A DNA stretch of 64,000 nucleotides from PALSA-270 sp963770245 (GTDB lineage: Bacteria; Acidobacteriota; Terriglobia; Terriglobales; Acidobacteriaceae), in the NCBI GenBank assembly GCA_963770245.1, contig CAVYOX010000014.1, forward strand, positions 1 through 64,000, written 5' to 3'. Positions 17,484 through 27,376 of this stretch are shown here, in pieces (the first letter of the stretch is position 1; each line of letters opens with the position of its first letter). The position numbers were made by a program, and so were the translations under genes. The notes beneath the pieces were generated by a model. The model did no database searches, was not told the DNA's origin, and worked only from the letters and a program-made list of their open reading frames with translations.

Positions 17484-18203
17484 ATGATAGAACGAGCGCA
17501 ACGATCAGCCGCGAAGATTTTCGCGGTGACTTATCTTCTCGGCATGGCCATCATCATGGTGGTGTTTCCGCGCTTTTATGCGCCTTATCTGGTTTGGGAG
17601 AACGGCGAGGAGACGGCGCGTCACTTTGTGCACCACGAAGAGGCCATCCGCATCTATCTGGCCGGTGCCTTTGTGCATGGGGTGGGAATGATTGTGCTGC
17701 TGACGGCGCTGTATGTGCTGCTGAGGTCGGTCAACCGCGGGATGGCGCTGTGTGCGGCCTTCAGCAGAGTGATCTACGCGGTCTTCTGGTTCATTTTTAT
17801 CCTGGACATGCTGGGCGCGCTGCGGTTTTTGGCGGGAGCGGGCGCGCTGCGGGGGTTTGGGCCGGATGGGCTGGCGGCGCTGGCCGGAGCGCAACTGGAT
17901 GCGGGCCGGGATGCCTATTACATTGGCTTGGCGTTCAACGGGCTGGGATCAGCGCTGTTTGCCTGGGTCCTGTTTCAATCGCGGTACATTCCGCGGGTTC
18001 TGGCGTTGTGGGGCGTTTTGAGCGCTGTTTATGAGGGGTTCTGCGGCTTTGCCTATCTCTTGTATCCGAGATTTGGGGTGATGCATTCGGCGAACTGGTA
18101 CGAGTTGCCGCCGATGACCTTCGACTTGCTGCTCTGCTTTTGGCTGCTCTTCCGCAGGCTGAAGTCGCCGGAGACGGTGTTGGCTTCTCCTTCCGCGGCG
18201 TGA
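17484..18203 (+). CDS. DUF4386-like membrane protein
   Basis: The 239-residue integral membrane protein has about six hydrophobic helices. The first starts near residue 8 (IFAVTYLLGMAIIMVVF) and another contains YAVFWFIFILDMLGAL. The arrangement resembles the DUF4386 family, whose function is unknown. The ATG at 17484 has an AAAGGA site; an earlier frame opening at 17421 lacks one. No operon partner is seen; it converges with the gene ending at 18367. Confidence 0.65.
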   Translation: MIERAQRSAAKIFAVTYLLGMAIIMVVFPRFYAPYLVWENGEETARHFVHHEEAIRIYLAGAFVHGVGMIVLLTALYVLLRSVNRGMALCAAFSRVIYAVFWFIFILDMLGALRFLAGAGALRGFGPDGLAALAGAQLDAGRDAYYIGLAFNGLGSALFAWVLFQSRYIPRVLALWGVLSAVYEGFCGFAYLLYPRFGVMHSANWYELPPMTFDLLLCFWLLFRRLKSPETVLASPSAA

Positions 18204-18366
18204 CCGGGGAAGGAGAAGCTCGGTGGGTCCGGGGTTCCGTGGCCCTCAGCACCTCTCCTGAGCAGGGGTAGCCTTTCGCTGCTGTGCGAGATAGCTGAAG
18301 AATATCCGTCTACCTGGCCAACATCGTGGTGACTGCCATTCCGATAGCGTTTCGAGTTCATATCCA

Positions 18367-18525
18367 CTATGGTCTATCTTCGATTGCAGATAATCTCTTT
18401 ACTTGCTCTTGAATCTTTTTGTACTTGACCATCAAGGAATCGAATGATTCGGCGTCTTCAAGAAGGAGGCCGTCTTCGAGCATCCGCTGATAGTCCCCTC
18501 GCAGTGCATCGCGCGCATTTCCCAT
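18367..18525 (-). CDS. Small charged hypothetical protein
   Basis: The 52-residue frame encodes a helical charged protein: MGNARDALRGDYQRM, then a DGLLLEDAESFDSLM segment, then a Lys-rich end. The ATG at 18525 lies 15 bases after the DUF4126 gene stop with a GAGAG site, so the two are probably co-transcribed. I recall similar short proteins in soil bacteria; function is unknown. It may be missed by gene callers because the frame also runs upstream through the DUF4126 gene. Confidence 0.5.
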   Translation of the reverse strand: MGNARDALRGDYQRMLEDGLLLEDAESFDSLMVKYKKIQEQVKRLSAIEDRP

Positions 18526-18539
18526 TAGGGCTCTCGCTT

Positions 18540-19016
18540 TCAGAGTCTGGAAACGAGAAACAATCCCAATCCGATTGCCACCAGATCTTCTGGGACGGCA
18601 ATCGCTATATCCGGAACGCGAAGGGCTCGAACCAGTCCGACGCGGGCCTGATAACCACCGAAAGCACCGGCAATCGCGCCGATCGCTCCGATCAGGGCCG
18701 CCAGCCAAAACCCGGCGCCGCCTGCTGCGCCTAGGCACGCACCCGTCAGCAAGCCCATCGCAATTCGTGCAGTGAGCGGAACCGGGGCGGTGCGGGCAGG
18801 AGTGGTGGGGAGCTGGTCGGCGACGAATTCGAACAAGGCAGCGACGGTGAAAATGGCGACCGCCCAAACGGAACCCATGAAGCTCAAGGGAGTGCCAGAG
18901 AGATGGATCCAACCGAGGTGCGCCGCCCAAGCGACAGTCGCTGGTGCCGTCATGGACCGCAACCCGCACACCACCCCAATCGCAAAAGCCAGCAATAGTG
19001 CGAAGCCGGTATTCAT
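18540..19016 (-). CDS. DUF4126-like membrane protein
   Basis: The 158-residue Gly/Ala-rich membrane protein has about four hydrophobic helices, with RSMTAPATVAWAAHLGW after the first and a Gly-rich FGGYQARVGLVRAL segment late. The pattern resembles DUF4126, of unknown function. The ATG at 19016 has a GGAGGAC site; the frame start at 19094 is rejected. It is followed closely by the 52-residue gene. Confidence 0.75.
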   Translation of the reverse strand: MNTGFALLLAFAIGVVCGLRSMTAPATVAWAAHLGWIHLSGTPLSFMGSVWAVAIFTVAALFEFVADQLPTTPARTAPVPLTARIAMGLLTGACLGAAGGAGFWLAALIGAIGAIAGAFGGYQARVGLVRALRVPDIAIAVPEDLVAIGLGLFLVSRL

Positions 19017-19809
19017 GAATCGTCCTCCATGGTGGTCGTAGGCTCCGAAGCAATGCGTCGGACAATGGCCGTAGTTACGCTTCGGCCCCGCCAAGTTAAT
19101 TTACGGGGAAGCCCGGTATTGAGTGACACGATCTTCATCGGCCGTGGATCCTCCGCGCGCACATCCTCACTTCTCCTTCTCCTCTGCCACGACTCGACGC
19201 ATGGGCAGTATAGCCGGTTGCACGGGCGCTTGAAATCTCGCAGACGAGCTGCGCCCCAGGGCCGGCGATGCGACCTCCGGTAGCCTCGACACCAAGAACA
19301 CAAGGGCGACCCTGGTCAGCATCTGAGCGCTCTGATGTCGAGCCCGAGACGGTATGGTCCGAGCAGTCCGTGCCGCACGATAGGTCTACGGAACGGACTT
19401 CGGATGAACGGTTCTGAGGCGATCGAGCCGCGATTCACCAAGTCCAGTCCCCGACCCATTGCGGTCAGTGAAATCAAGGGTGAGGGAAGCGTGCGCGCCT
19501 GTGCATATTCTGACTTGTGCCAACGTTCTACCGATGCGCTGGGCGGTAAAGGCTCCAAGAAACTGATTAAAAAGCGCTCAGGCGGATGCGGGGGACATCA
19601 CCTCCACAGCCGCTCTCGGCCGCAATAGACATGGTCAAACTTGATCAGCAAAATGGGGCATAGGACCTGACACTAGTGGTGGATGTTCTCTACGGTTGAG
19701 AAGCTGCCGGACTTTCCGGTTGCAGACCTCTTGTGAGCCGACAGCACAAAGAGTTCCCACAACCTACCAGCGACCGTGTGAGCGACTCGGAGAAAATACA
19801 AGGGGAAAC
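19017..19809. other. Intergenic, no gene recognised
   Basis: This 793-base stretch separates the DUF4126 gene from the sortase locus. Short frames exist on both strands, but none has a ribosome site and recognisable product. It must hold the promoter of the sortase-substrate gene. Confidence 0.4.
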
Positions 19810-20502
19810 ATGAAATTGTTCAAGATGTTTGCAACCGCGTTGTCCGTCGCCGTGCTGTGTATGTTCGTGCTCCCAAGGGCAGCAGCTGATAACTGGAACA
19901 AGAAGACGGTCGTGACCTTCACCGGACCCGTGGAAGTTCCGGGTGTGGGTGCTCAGGTTCTACCCGCAGGCACGTATGTCTTCAAGATCATGGGTTCACC
20001 GTCCACCCGTCACATCGTCCAGATCTTCAATCAAGAAGAAACCCATGTCTTTACCACCATCCTCGCAATTCCGAATTATCGTTTGCGGGCGACCGACAAG
20101 ACGGTCATCACTTTTCGGGAGCGGCCGGCCGGACAGCCGGAAGCCCTCAAGGCATGGTTTTATCCCGGGCGCCAATGGGGCGAGCAGTTTGTCTATGCAA
20201 AATCGAGGGCCGTCGAACTGGCGAAGGAAACCAATGAGCCGGTGCTCGAGACCCCGGTCGAACTGGCAGCAGCGCCGGTTGAGACTTTGACCACGGCGAC
20301 AGTGGAAGCCGTAAGCCCTACCGGCGAGCCGGTTGAGCTGGCCCAGGTTGTTGAACCACCGCCGATGGAGGCAGAGCCCGCTCCGGTGGCTGTTGCTCCT
20401 CTGCCGAAAACGGCCAGCCCACTGCCACTGATTGGACTGATTGGGCTGCTAGCGCTCGGTGCCGGCCTCGGTCTGACGCTTATTTCGAAGCGAGTTGCTT
20501 GA
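19810..20502 (+). CDS. Sortase substrate with LPKTA sorting signal
   Basis: The 230-residue protein has an N-terminal signal peptide (residues 1-26, cut near AAA-DN), a globular domain of about 120 residues (ATYVFKI-like beta pattern around LPAGTYVFKI), a Pro/Glu/Val-rich linker (residues 143-195), and a C-terminal sorting signal: LPKTA at 198-202, a hydrophobic helix (203-224) and a SKRVA tail. The layout is that of a protein cleaved and attached by sortase. The ATG at 19810 has an AGGGGA site. The matching sortase is encoded at 21657. Confidence 0.85.
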   Translation: MKLFKMFATALSVAVLCMFVLPRAAADNWNKKTVVTFTGPVEVPGVGAQVLPAGTYVFKIMGSPSTRHIVQIFNQEETHVFTTILAIPNYRLRATDKTVITFRERPAGQPEALKAWFYPGRQWGEQFVYAKSRAVELAKETNEPVLETPVELAAAPVETLTTATVEAVSPTGEPVELAQVVEPPPMEAEPAPVAVAPLPKTASPLPLIGLIGLLALGAGLGLTLISKRVA

Positions 20503-20653
20503 AGTAGCGGGTGTGTGACCGAACGAGACGTGACTCGAGGTCTGTGTGAGGAGCTGGCGCGAGCGTCAGCTCCATTTTTCCAAACACCGTGAGGATCCGT
20601 CGTCACCACGACCGTCGAAGTTGCCGCCTCGAGCCCACAAAAGCATCGACTCG

Positions 20654-21670
20654 ATGACAGAACTGCCCTCATTTCGATTGCACCGATACACCGACTCGAG
20701 AGGGCGATGCCTGATCGCGCTGCTTGCCCTGCTCGCTCTGCCCGGCCTGGTCCGGTCCCAAGCATCGTCTTCACTACCGAAGGGACAGGCCGAGGAATAC
20801 GTCATTGGCGTGAAAGTGAACGAGGTGGTGCTGCACGCGACCGCCCAGGACCGAAAGGGTTTTCTTCTTGCAGGACTTGCCACTGAGAATTTCCAGGTTT
20901 ATGAGGACGGAGTGCTGCAACCGATCAAGTATTTTAGTCACGACGATATTCCGGTGACCGTCGGTTTAGTTGTCGACAACAGCGGAAGCATGAAGCCAAA
21001 GCGCGCCGATGTGATCGCCGCTGCGGTGGCGTTTGCCCGTTCCAGCAACCCGGAAGACCAGATGTTCGTGGTCAATTTCAACGAGAAGGTCTCGTTTGGC
21101 CTCCCGGACAAGATGCCGTTCACGGACAAGGCCGTCGAGTTGCAGGTTGCCCTCTCCGGCATCGAGGCCGATGGTGAGACGGCGCTGTACGACGCGATCG
21201 CCGTAGCGCTCGCGCACCTGAAGAAGGGAAATCGCGACAAGAAAGTGCTGATCGTGATCAGCGACGGTGGCGATAACGCGAGTCAACACAGCCTGTCCCA
21301 GATTCGGGCTCTGGCTGGTCACCCGGACGCAATTATCTACACCATCGGTATCTTTGATGATGAGGATGATGACCGAAACCCTCGTGCGCTCAAGCAGCTC
21401 GCCAAAGACACGGGCGGTGAGGCCTTCTTGCCGAAATCATTGAAGGAAGTTGGCCCGATTTGTGAACAAATCGCTCGCGACATTCGCAACCAGTACACGA
21501 TCGCCTATGTCCCCACCAATCGGAAGCGGGACGGAACCTATCGAACCATCCAGGTGAAGGCGAGCGCGCCCGGGCATGGGCGCCTGTTGGTCCGCACACG
21601 AACTGGTTACTACGCAGCTCAGCAAGTCCAGGCATCGCCCACAAAAGCGACGGACTATGTCCCCTACTAG
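20654..21670 (+). CDS. Exported VWA-domain protein (VWFA-related acidobacterial type)
   Basis: The 338-residue protein has a signal peptide (hydrophobic run to about residue 35), an N-terminal immunoglobulin-like strand region with a VYEDG motif, and a von Willebrand A domain with the MIDAS motif DNSGS at residues 108-112. This matches the VWFA-related domain common in acidobacteria. The ATG at 20654 has only a weak ribosome site; an earlier opening at 20546 is rejected for lack of a signal. Its stop overlaps the sortase ATG, implying translational coupling. It may bind or present the sorted protein. Confidence 0.85.
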   Translation: MTELPSFRLHRYTDSRGRCLIALLALLALPGLVRSQASSSLPKGQAEEYVIGVKVNEVVLHATAQDRKGFLLAGLATENFQVYEDGVLQPIKYFSHDDIPVTVGLVVDNSGSMKPKRADVIAAAVAFARSSNPEDQMFVVNFNEKVSFGLPDKMPFTDKAVELQVALSGIEADGETALYDAIAVALAHLKKGNRDKKVLIVISDGGDNASQHSLSQIRALAGHPDAIIYTIGIFDDEDDDRNPRALKQLAKDTGGEAFLPKSLKEVGPICEQIARDIRNQYTIAYVPTNRKRDGTYRTIQVKASAPGHGRLLVRTRTGYYAAQQVQASPTKATDYVPY

Positions 21671-22268
21671 GCGGCGGAGATTTCGCCTGACTCGAACCCA
21701 GTGGCTCCTTCGCTGCGGACGCTGCCTGTGTTTCAGCGTCGCGATCCTCGCGCTCGGCTACTTCGGTTTTACCATCCTCGATGCCCGGGCGTACCAGGCG
21801 AGTGCCAAGCGTTCTCTGGAAGACCAGATCCAGACGCAACAACAGGCCCCGGTGAGCACTCCACGACCCGCGGTCCAGAACGGAGATGTTCTTGCACGTC
21901 TGGAGGTCCCGAGGTTGGGAATCTCGGTCGCCGTATTGCAGGGCACAGACTCACGGGTACTGCGACTCGGTGCCGGGCACATCGCGGGGACCGCACTTCC
22001 GGGGGATCTGGGGAATAGTGGAATCGCTGGGCACCGGGACACTTTCTTCCACGAGCTAAAAGACATTCGTCAGAATGATGAAATTCAACTGCAGACAGCA
22101 ACCGGGCGGTTCCGTTATGAGGTGGATTGGGTGAAGGTGGTGCCTCCCGATGACCTCAGCGTTTTAGCACCCTCAACCGAATCCGCGCTCACGCTGGTCA
22201 CCTGCTACCCCTTCCAGTACTTCGGCGCCGCGCCCACCAGGTTCGTGGTGCATGCGCGCAGGGATTAA
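21657..22268 (+). CDS. Class D/E-like sortase
   Basis: The 203-residue transpeptidase has a basic N-terminus, one membrane anchor (residues about 26-42) and the sortase beta-barrel. The catalytic triad is visible: His126 in GHRDTFF, Cys183 in TLVTCYPF and Arg195 in PTRFVVHAR. It would cut LPxTA signals such as that at 19810 and join the protein to an amine. Sortases are typical of monoderm bacteria; in diderms a single sortase with one or two substrates is usual. The ATG at 21657 lies inside the end of the VWA gene. Confidence 0.93.
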   Translation: MSPTRRRRFRLTRTQWLLRCGRCLCFSVAILALGYFGFTILDARAYQASAKRSLEDQIQTQQQAPVSTPRPAVQNGDVLARLEVPRLGISVAVLQGTDSRVLRLGAGHIAGTALPGDLGNSGIAGHRDTFFHELKDIRQNDEIQLQTATGRFRYEVDWVKVVPPDDLSVLAPSTESALTLVTCYPFQYFGAAPTRFVVHARRD

Positions 22269-22431
22269 CCAAACCGCTGCCGCCGCTCGAACGCGGAAAA
22301 TCCACCGGTTCACGGATCACGAAAGAGAGAAATGGTCTGCTTGTGGACCGCGACCGCGGTCTTGCTCTGCTGCATCTTCCGATTGGACGGCTCAGGCCAG
22401 ACCCGAGTGCTCGCGGCACGTGAGCTTGATG

Positions 22432-22591
22432 TTTTTTAGGTCGTAGCGGACAAGGCTCGTGGTCGCATTGGCACGCAATTTCGACCTCAACGGACCCTGC
22501 GTCCTTGCATACCGGACCGCAATACTTCTCCCGTTTGCACCGCACAACGGCATGGGAGATGGGCACATCGATTCTGCTCGGCGGTCGCCAT
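22432..22591 (-). pseudogene. Metallothionein-like Cys-rich protein, frameshifted
   Basis: From ATG 22591, with an excellent AAGGAG site 6 bases away, the frame reads MATAEQNRCAHLPCRCAVQT and then goes out of phase. One frame over, the continuation reads EKYCGPVCKDAGSVEVEIAC followed by QCDHEPCPLR. The combined CxxxxCxC...YC...C...CxCxHxxC pattern is that of bacterial metallothioneins. One lost base near 22525, within GGAGAAG, explains the break. The end is approximate because a second frameshift at an A6 run (22431-22436) may hide the stop. Confidence 0.6.
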
Positions 22592-22876
22592 GGGGTTCTC
22601 CTTAAGATACTCAACTGCGTTTGTAACGCCGCAAGATCAATGTGGTTGCCAATGACGGTGTTCGCGGGTGGCGGTATGGTCTCTAGTGAATCCGCGGTCG
22701 CCCCCAAAGGCTCCCTCCGGTCGAGTGGCGGCGTCAGCTCGAACCATATCTTCCAGGAAGATAGCCAGACTGTTCAGAATTGTTCACTCTTCGCCAAACG
22801 GAGCTGCGCTCGACTCGCCACCGATCTTTGATTGCGATGAACCGCGATTGCGATGAAGAGCCCGGTGGAGTGAAAG

Positions 22877-24070
22877 CTAGAGCCTTCGCCCGGCCGAATT
22901 CTGCGGCATCAGGGCCCGGCAGTGGCGAGCGATCTGGCGATCTTCCTGGCTCGGGATCACCGAGACCGCGACTTTGCTCTGCTGCGGCGAGATCCTGGCG
23001 GCAGGCAACTGGTTGGCACGATCGTCGATCGAGATGCCCAGAAACTGGAGACCCTGGCAGACGCTTCTTCGAATTCGGGGGCTGTGCTCGCCAATGCCGC
23101 CGGCAAAGACGAGCAGGTCGAGACCGCCGAGCACCGCGGCATAGGCTGCGATCACTTTTCGAATGGATGCGCAAAAGACCTCGATCGCCAGCTGCGCCTC
23201 CGCGTCTCCCGCATCTGCTGCGGCTTCGAGATCGCGCATGTCCCCCTTGCCGCCCGAGAGTGCCTTCAGACCGGAATTAAGATTCAGCAGCTCCTCGAGC
23301 GAGTCGGCGTTCATCCCCTTCCGCCGCAGCAGATACAAGAGCACGCCCGGGTCCAGATCCCCACTCCGAGTTGCCATCGGAATTCCTCCGGTGGGGGTCA
23401 GTCCCATCGTGGTATCGACCGATCGTCCGTTCTTCACGGCCGCCAGGCTGGCCCCGCTGCCGAGGTGAGCGATGACGGTTTGGCTTGGAAGACCCTGGCC
23501 CAACTGATGAACGATAGATTCATAGGAGAGGCCATGGAAGCCATAACGGTGAATTCCTTCTGCAAACAGCTCGCGTGGAAGGGCGAATCTCGCCGCCCCT
23601 TCCGGGATGGTGGTGTGAAAAGCGGTGTCGAAGCAGGCAAACTGCGGGATTTTCGGGTAAGACTGCTGTGCCCTTTCGATGAGCTGAAGTGCCAGCGGAA
23701 TATGAAGCGGCGCGAAGTGGAGGCAGCTCTTCAACTCCGTCAGCACGGCAGGCGTGATGCGCTGGTGAGTCACCAGTCGGGGCCCTCCATGCACGACGCG
23801 GTGTCCGATGGCACACGGGTTGTTCTCTGTGAGCTCGCTGAGCCATTGTGCGGCCTGGTCGAGGGCATCGCCCTCGGACCCGATGCCGAGAGTCTCGGAT
23901 CGCAGGACGCGTCCCTGAGCGTCCTTCAGCTCGAGCGTTGCCGTGCTTTGTCCGATGCCGCTGGCCAACCCGTCAAGCAGGAGCCCTTCGTCGCCATCCT
24001 GCGCGCTGTACAGCCCAATCTTGAGCGATGAAGATCCGGTGTTGATGACAAGGATTGACTCGTCGGACAT
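22877..24070 (-). CDS. ackA: Acetate kinase
   Basis: The 397-residue enzyme interconverts acetyl phosphate plus ADP and acetate plus ATP. Family motifs are the N-terminal NTGSSSLK, the substrate-binding GHRVVHGG, FDTAFH, RYGFHGLS, the ATP-binding HLGSGAS and the C-terminal FAGGIGEHSP. Length is normal. It is divergent from the phosphoketolase gene 470 bases away, so the two probably form one phosphoketolase-acetate kinase ATP-yielding branch. Confidence 0.96.
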   Translation of the reverse strand: MSDESILVINTGSSSLKIGLYSAQDGDEGLLLDGLASGIGQSTATLELKDAQGRVLRSETLGIGSEGDALDQAAQWLSELTENNPCAIGHRVVHGGPRLVTHQRITPAVLTELKSCLHFAPLHIPLALQLIERAQQSYPKIPQFACFDTAFHTTIPEGAARFALPRELFAEGIHRYGFHGLSYESIVHQLGQGLPSQTVIAHLGSGASLAAVKNGRSVDTTMGLTPTGGIPMATRSGDLDPGVLLYLLRRKGMNADSLEELLNLNSGLKALSGGKGDMRDLEAAADAGDAEAQLAIEVFCASIRKVIAAYAAVLGGLDLLVFAGGIGEHSPRIRRSVCQGLQFLGISIDDRANQLPAARISPQQSKVAVSVIPSQEDRQIARHCRALMPQNSAGRRL

Positions 24071-24537
24071 GAACCGAGGCCCTGCTTTCTTCGACGCCGA
24101 TCTCTGCCATCTGGTTTGCTCAGCCCCGTTCGGAAAGTGGCCGAGTATTCATCTGGTTCGTGCGGCATGGCGCCCACCGGCTCAAAATCCAAGGCCTGGG
24201 AGCTGCGACGTGCCCCCCTGGCATCTGGGGAGGACGGTTCAGCTACATCGCGGGACAGCCGATGCTGACGGTCGAGCGCGATCACGATGACATCCACCCA
24301 GAATAGTACACTGCGGAAATCCCGAGGGCGCCATGGCAAAACCCTCTTACTCGAATGGCATCTCAGAGCGGCGTGTTCTGGTGCCGCCGCGTTTGCGCTG
24401 CCCGAAAAAGGCGGTGCCGGGACGTGTCAGACTGGCCTCAAAATCTTCATCAGCCTCGGTTCCCCGAGCTACATCTAAGCAAAAGAGGCTCCGCAATATT
24501 GCAAAATGGCCGATCTCAACCTAGGATCGTGATTTCC
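24071..24537. other. Divergent intergenic region between ackA and phosphoketolase
   Basis: No coding region is supported. It should hold the promoters of both divergent genes, but no operator symmetry was recognised. Confidence 0.4.
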
Positions 24538-26975
24538 ATGATATCCACAGATAGGACACAGAATCGTGACGCGCAGCCGGCATCTCGCGAGCCGGGACCT
24601 AGTTCTGTCCTGACCGCTGAAGAACTCCGCAAGATCGATGCCTACTGGCGGGCTTGCAACTACCTTTGCGCGGGCATGATCTACCTTCGCGACAACCCTC
24701 TGCTTGAAAGACCCTCTGCGCCCCGAGCACTTCAAGAATCGACTGCTCGGGCACTGGGGTTCTGATCCCGGCCAGACCTTCACCTGGGTTCACCTGAATC
24801 GTGTCATTCGAAAGTACGACTTGGACATGATCTACATTTCCGGTCCGGGCCATGGCGCGCCGGCCGTGATCTCGAACTGCTATCTTGAAGGGACCTATTC
24901 GGAGATCTATCCGGAGAAGAGTCTGGACGAGGCGGGTATGCTCAGGCTCTTCCGGGCCTTTTCCTTCCCCGGCCAGCTCGGAAGCCACTGCACACCGGAG
25001 GTTCCCGGCTCGATCCATGAGGGCGGCGAGCTCGGCTACAGCGTGTCGCACGCGTTCGGAGCGGCGTTCGACAATCCCGATCTGATCGTGAGCGTGGTCG
25101 TCGGAGACGGCGAAGCGGAGACCGGGCCGCTGGCAACCTCGTGGCATTCCAATAAGTTTCTGAACCCGATCCGCGATGGTGCGGTGTTGCCCATCCTTCA
25201 TTTGAACGGATACAAGATCGCCAATCCCACGCTGCTGGCCCGTATTCCTCCGCAGGAACTCGAACATCTGTTTCAGGGATATGGATGGATGCCGTACGTG
25301 GTCGAGGGTGACGACCCGACACTGATGCACCAGAAGATGGCCGCCACGGTCGAGGCTTGCGTGCAGCAGATTCGCGCGATTCAGCAGGAAGCGCGCAGCA
25401 CCGGCAAGACCGGACCGGCCGCGCTGGCCGATGATCATTCTTCGCTCGCCCAAGGGGTGGACTGGACCGAAGGAGGTGGACGGGCATAAGGTCGAGAATT
25501 TCTGGCGAGCCCACCAGGTGCCGGTGCTCGATGTGCAATCGAATCCAGAACACCTGCGAATCGTCGAACAATGGATGCGGAGCTATAAGCCGGAAGAACT
25601 CTTCGACGAGCACGGCACGCTCGTGCCTGAGTTGCGCAGATCTGCCGCCTGCGGGAGAACGTCGGATGAGCGCCAACCCTCATGCCAACGGAGGGAAGTT
25701 GCGCAAAGCCCTCAACCTTCCCGAGTTCCGCGACTATGCAGTTCCGGTGGACAATCCCGGCACCAAGGAGGTTTCACCGACCGAAACTCTGGGCAAGTTT
25801 CTGCGCGACGTGATGCGGCGCAACATGAGCAGCTTCCGTCTGTTCAGCCCGGACGAGAATGCGTCCAATCGGCTGCAGGATGTCTATCAAGCCAGCTGGA
25901 AGACCTGGCTCGCCGCAAATCAAGCCGGAGGACGCCGACGGCACAGACATCGCTCCCGACTGGCCGCGTGATGGAGATGCTCAGCGAACACACACTCGAA
26001 GGCTGGCTCGAAGGTTATCTCCTGACCGGCCGCCACGGGCTCTTCAATACCTACGAGGCCTTCGCCCACATCATCGACTCCATGTACAACCAGTATGCAA
26101 AATGGCTGGAGAAGTCGAAACTCGAACTCGACTGGCGAGCTCCCATCTCCTCGCTCAACCTGCTGATCACGTCGCTGGTCTGGCGCCAGGACCACAACGG
26201 CTTTACCCATGAGGATCCCGGCTTTCTCGACGTCGTCAGCAACAAGAGCGCGGAAATCACGCGCATCTACCTGCCTCCTGATGCCAACTGCCTGCTCAGC
26301 GTGGCGGACCACTGCCTGCGCAGCGAGGACTATGTGAACGTGATCGTCGCCGACAAGCAGCCCCATCTGGTCTACCTCGATATGGATGCCGCGATCATTC
26401 ACTGCACCAAGGGCATCGGAATCTGGGAGTGGGCCAGCACCGACGACGGACGAGAGCCGGATGTTGTGGTGGCGAGTGCCGGCGACATTCTGACGCAGGA
26501 GGCGTTGGCTGCCGTGGCCATTCTTCGAGAGCACTTTCCTGATCTCAAGATTCGGTTCGTCAACGTCGTGGACCTGTACCGTCTGCAGCCCGATACGGAG
26601 CATCCGCACGGACTTTCGGATCGTGACTTCGACTCACTGTTCACCAAGGACAAGCCGGTGATCTTCAACTTCCACGGATATCCCTGGCTCATTCATAAGT
26701 TTACTTATCGCAGGACCAATCACGACAACATTCATGTGCGCGGATACAAAGAGAAGGGCAACATCAATACGCCGTTGGAACTCGCGATCCGTAATCAGGT
26801 CGATCGCTTCAACTTGGCAATCGACGTGATCGACCGCGTTCCCACGCTGCAGGGTTCCGGGGCACATCTCAAGGAATGGCTCAAGGGACAGATCATCGAA
26901 AGCATTCACTACGCTTACACCGAAGGCGTGGACAAGCCTGAAATCCAGAACTGGAGATGGCCCTCGTCCGAGTAG
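24538..26975 (+). pseudogene. xfp: Phosphoketolase, broken by five +1 frameshifts
   Basis: The complete enzyme of about 810 residues can be read in pieces. ThDP motifs are intact: GPGHGAPAV, GDGEAETGPLA and RSPKGWTGP. It would cleave xylulose 5-phosphate or fructose 6-phosphate to acetyl phosphate. The frame moves by one base at about 24706, 25415, 25638, 25924 and 25961; deleting a single base at each point restores a continuous protein (for example RPRWPMIILRSPKGW at the second). The first ATG is 24538. Either the gene is dead or the sequence carries errors; everything else looks functional. Confidence 0.88.
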
Positions 26976-27376
26976 ACGCGCCCCTCTGACACAGCGGTCC
27001 GAAACAGTGACGGCGAGGGCCTCGGTGCGAGGTCGAAGCGGGGAACGGCCCCCCGGCTGGTTTTCGCGGTTGCGATGGCGACGAGGTCGTCGATCTCGCG
27101 AGGATCAATCTCTTCCGCTAGGCCTTCGCCCTCGACAGATCGCGTTGCAGGCCGGAGACGCTTCGAGGCCGTCGAGAGACGGCGGGATGGATGCGGAAAA
27201 ACCCGGGTCTTGATTAAACCTGGGTCTTGATTCTGGATGGATTGTTTCCGATCGTGGACGGGGATTCGGCAGGAGATGCAGAATGTGACTTCGGGCCAAA
27301 CGCTTGCGCGCGGCGGGGACGTAGAAGTTAGACGAAAATCCGTTCCACTTCCGCCCTGCCGGGCGAAAACCGCCGC
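26976..27376. other. Intergenic, nothing recognised
   Basis: The 400 bases after phosphoketolase hold no supported gene. The next gene converges, so this may include terminators, but no hairpin with a T-run was found. Confidence 0.4.

Noticed and set aside
22198..22707. Single 169-codon minus-strand gene
   Set aside because: Only its Cys-rich middle is meaningful; the proper start is in another frame at 22591.
24538..26975. Programmed frameshifting in phosphoketolase
   Set aside because: Five separate shifts without slippery sites do not fit programmed recoding.
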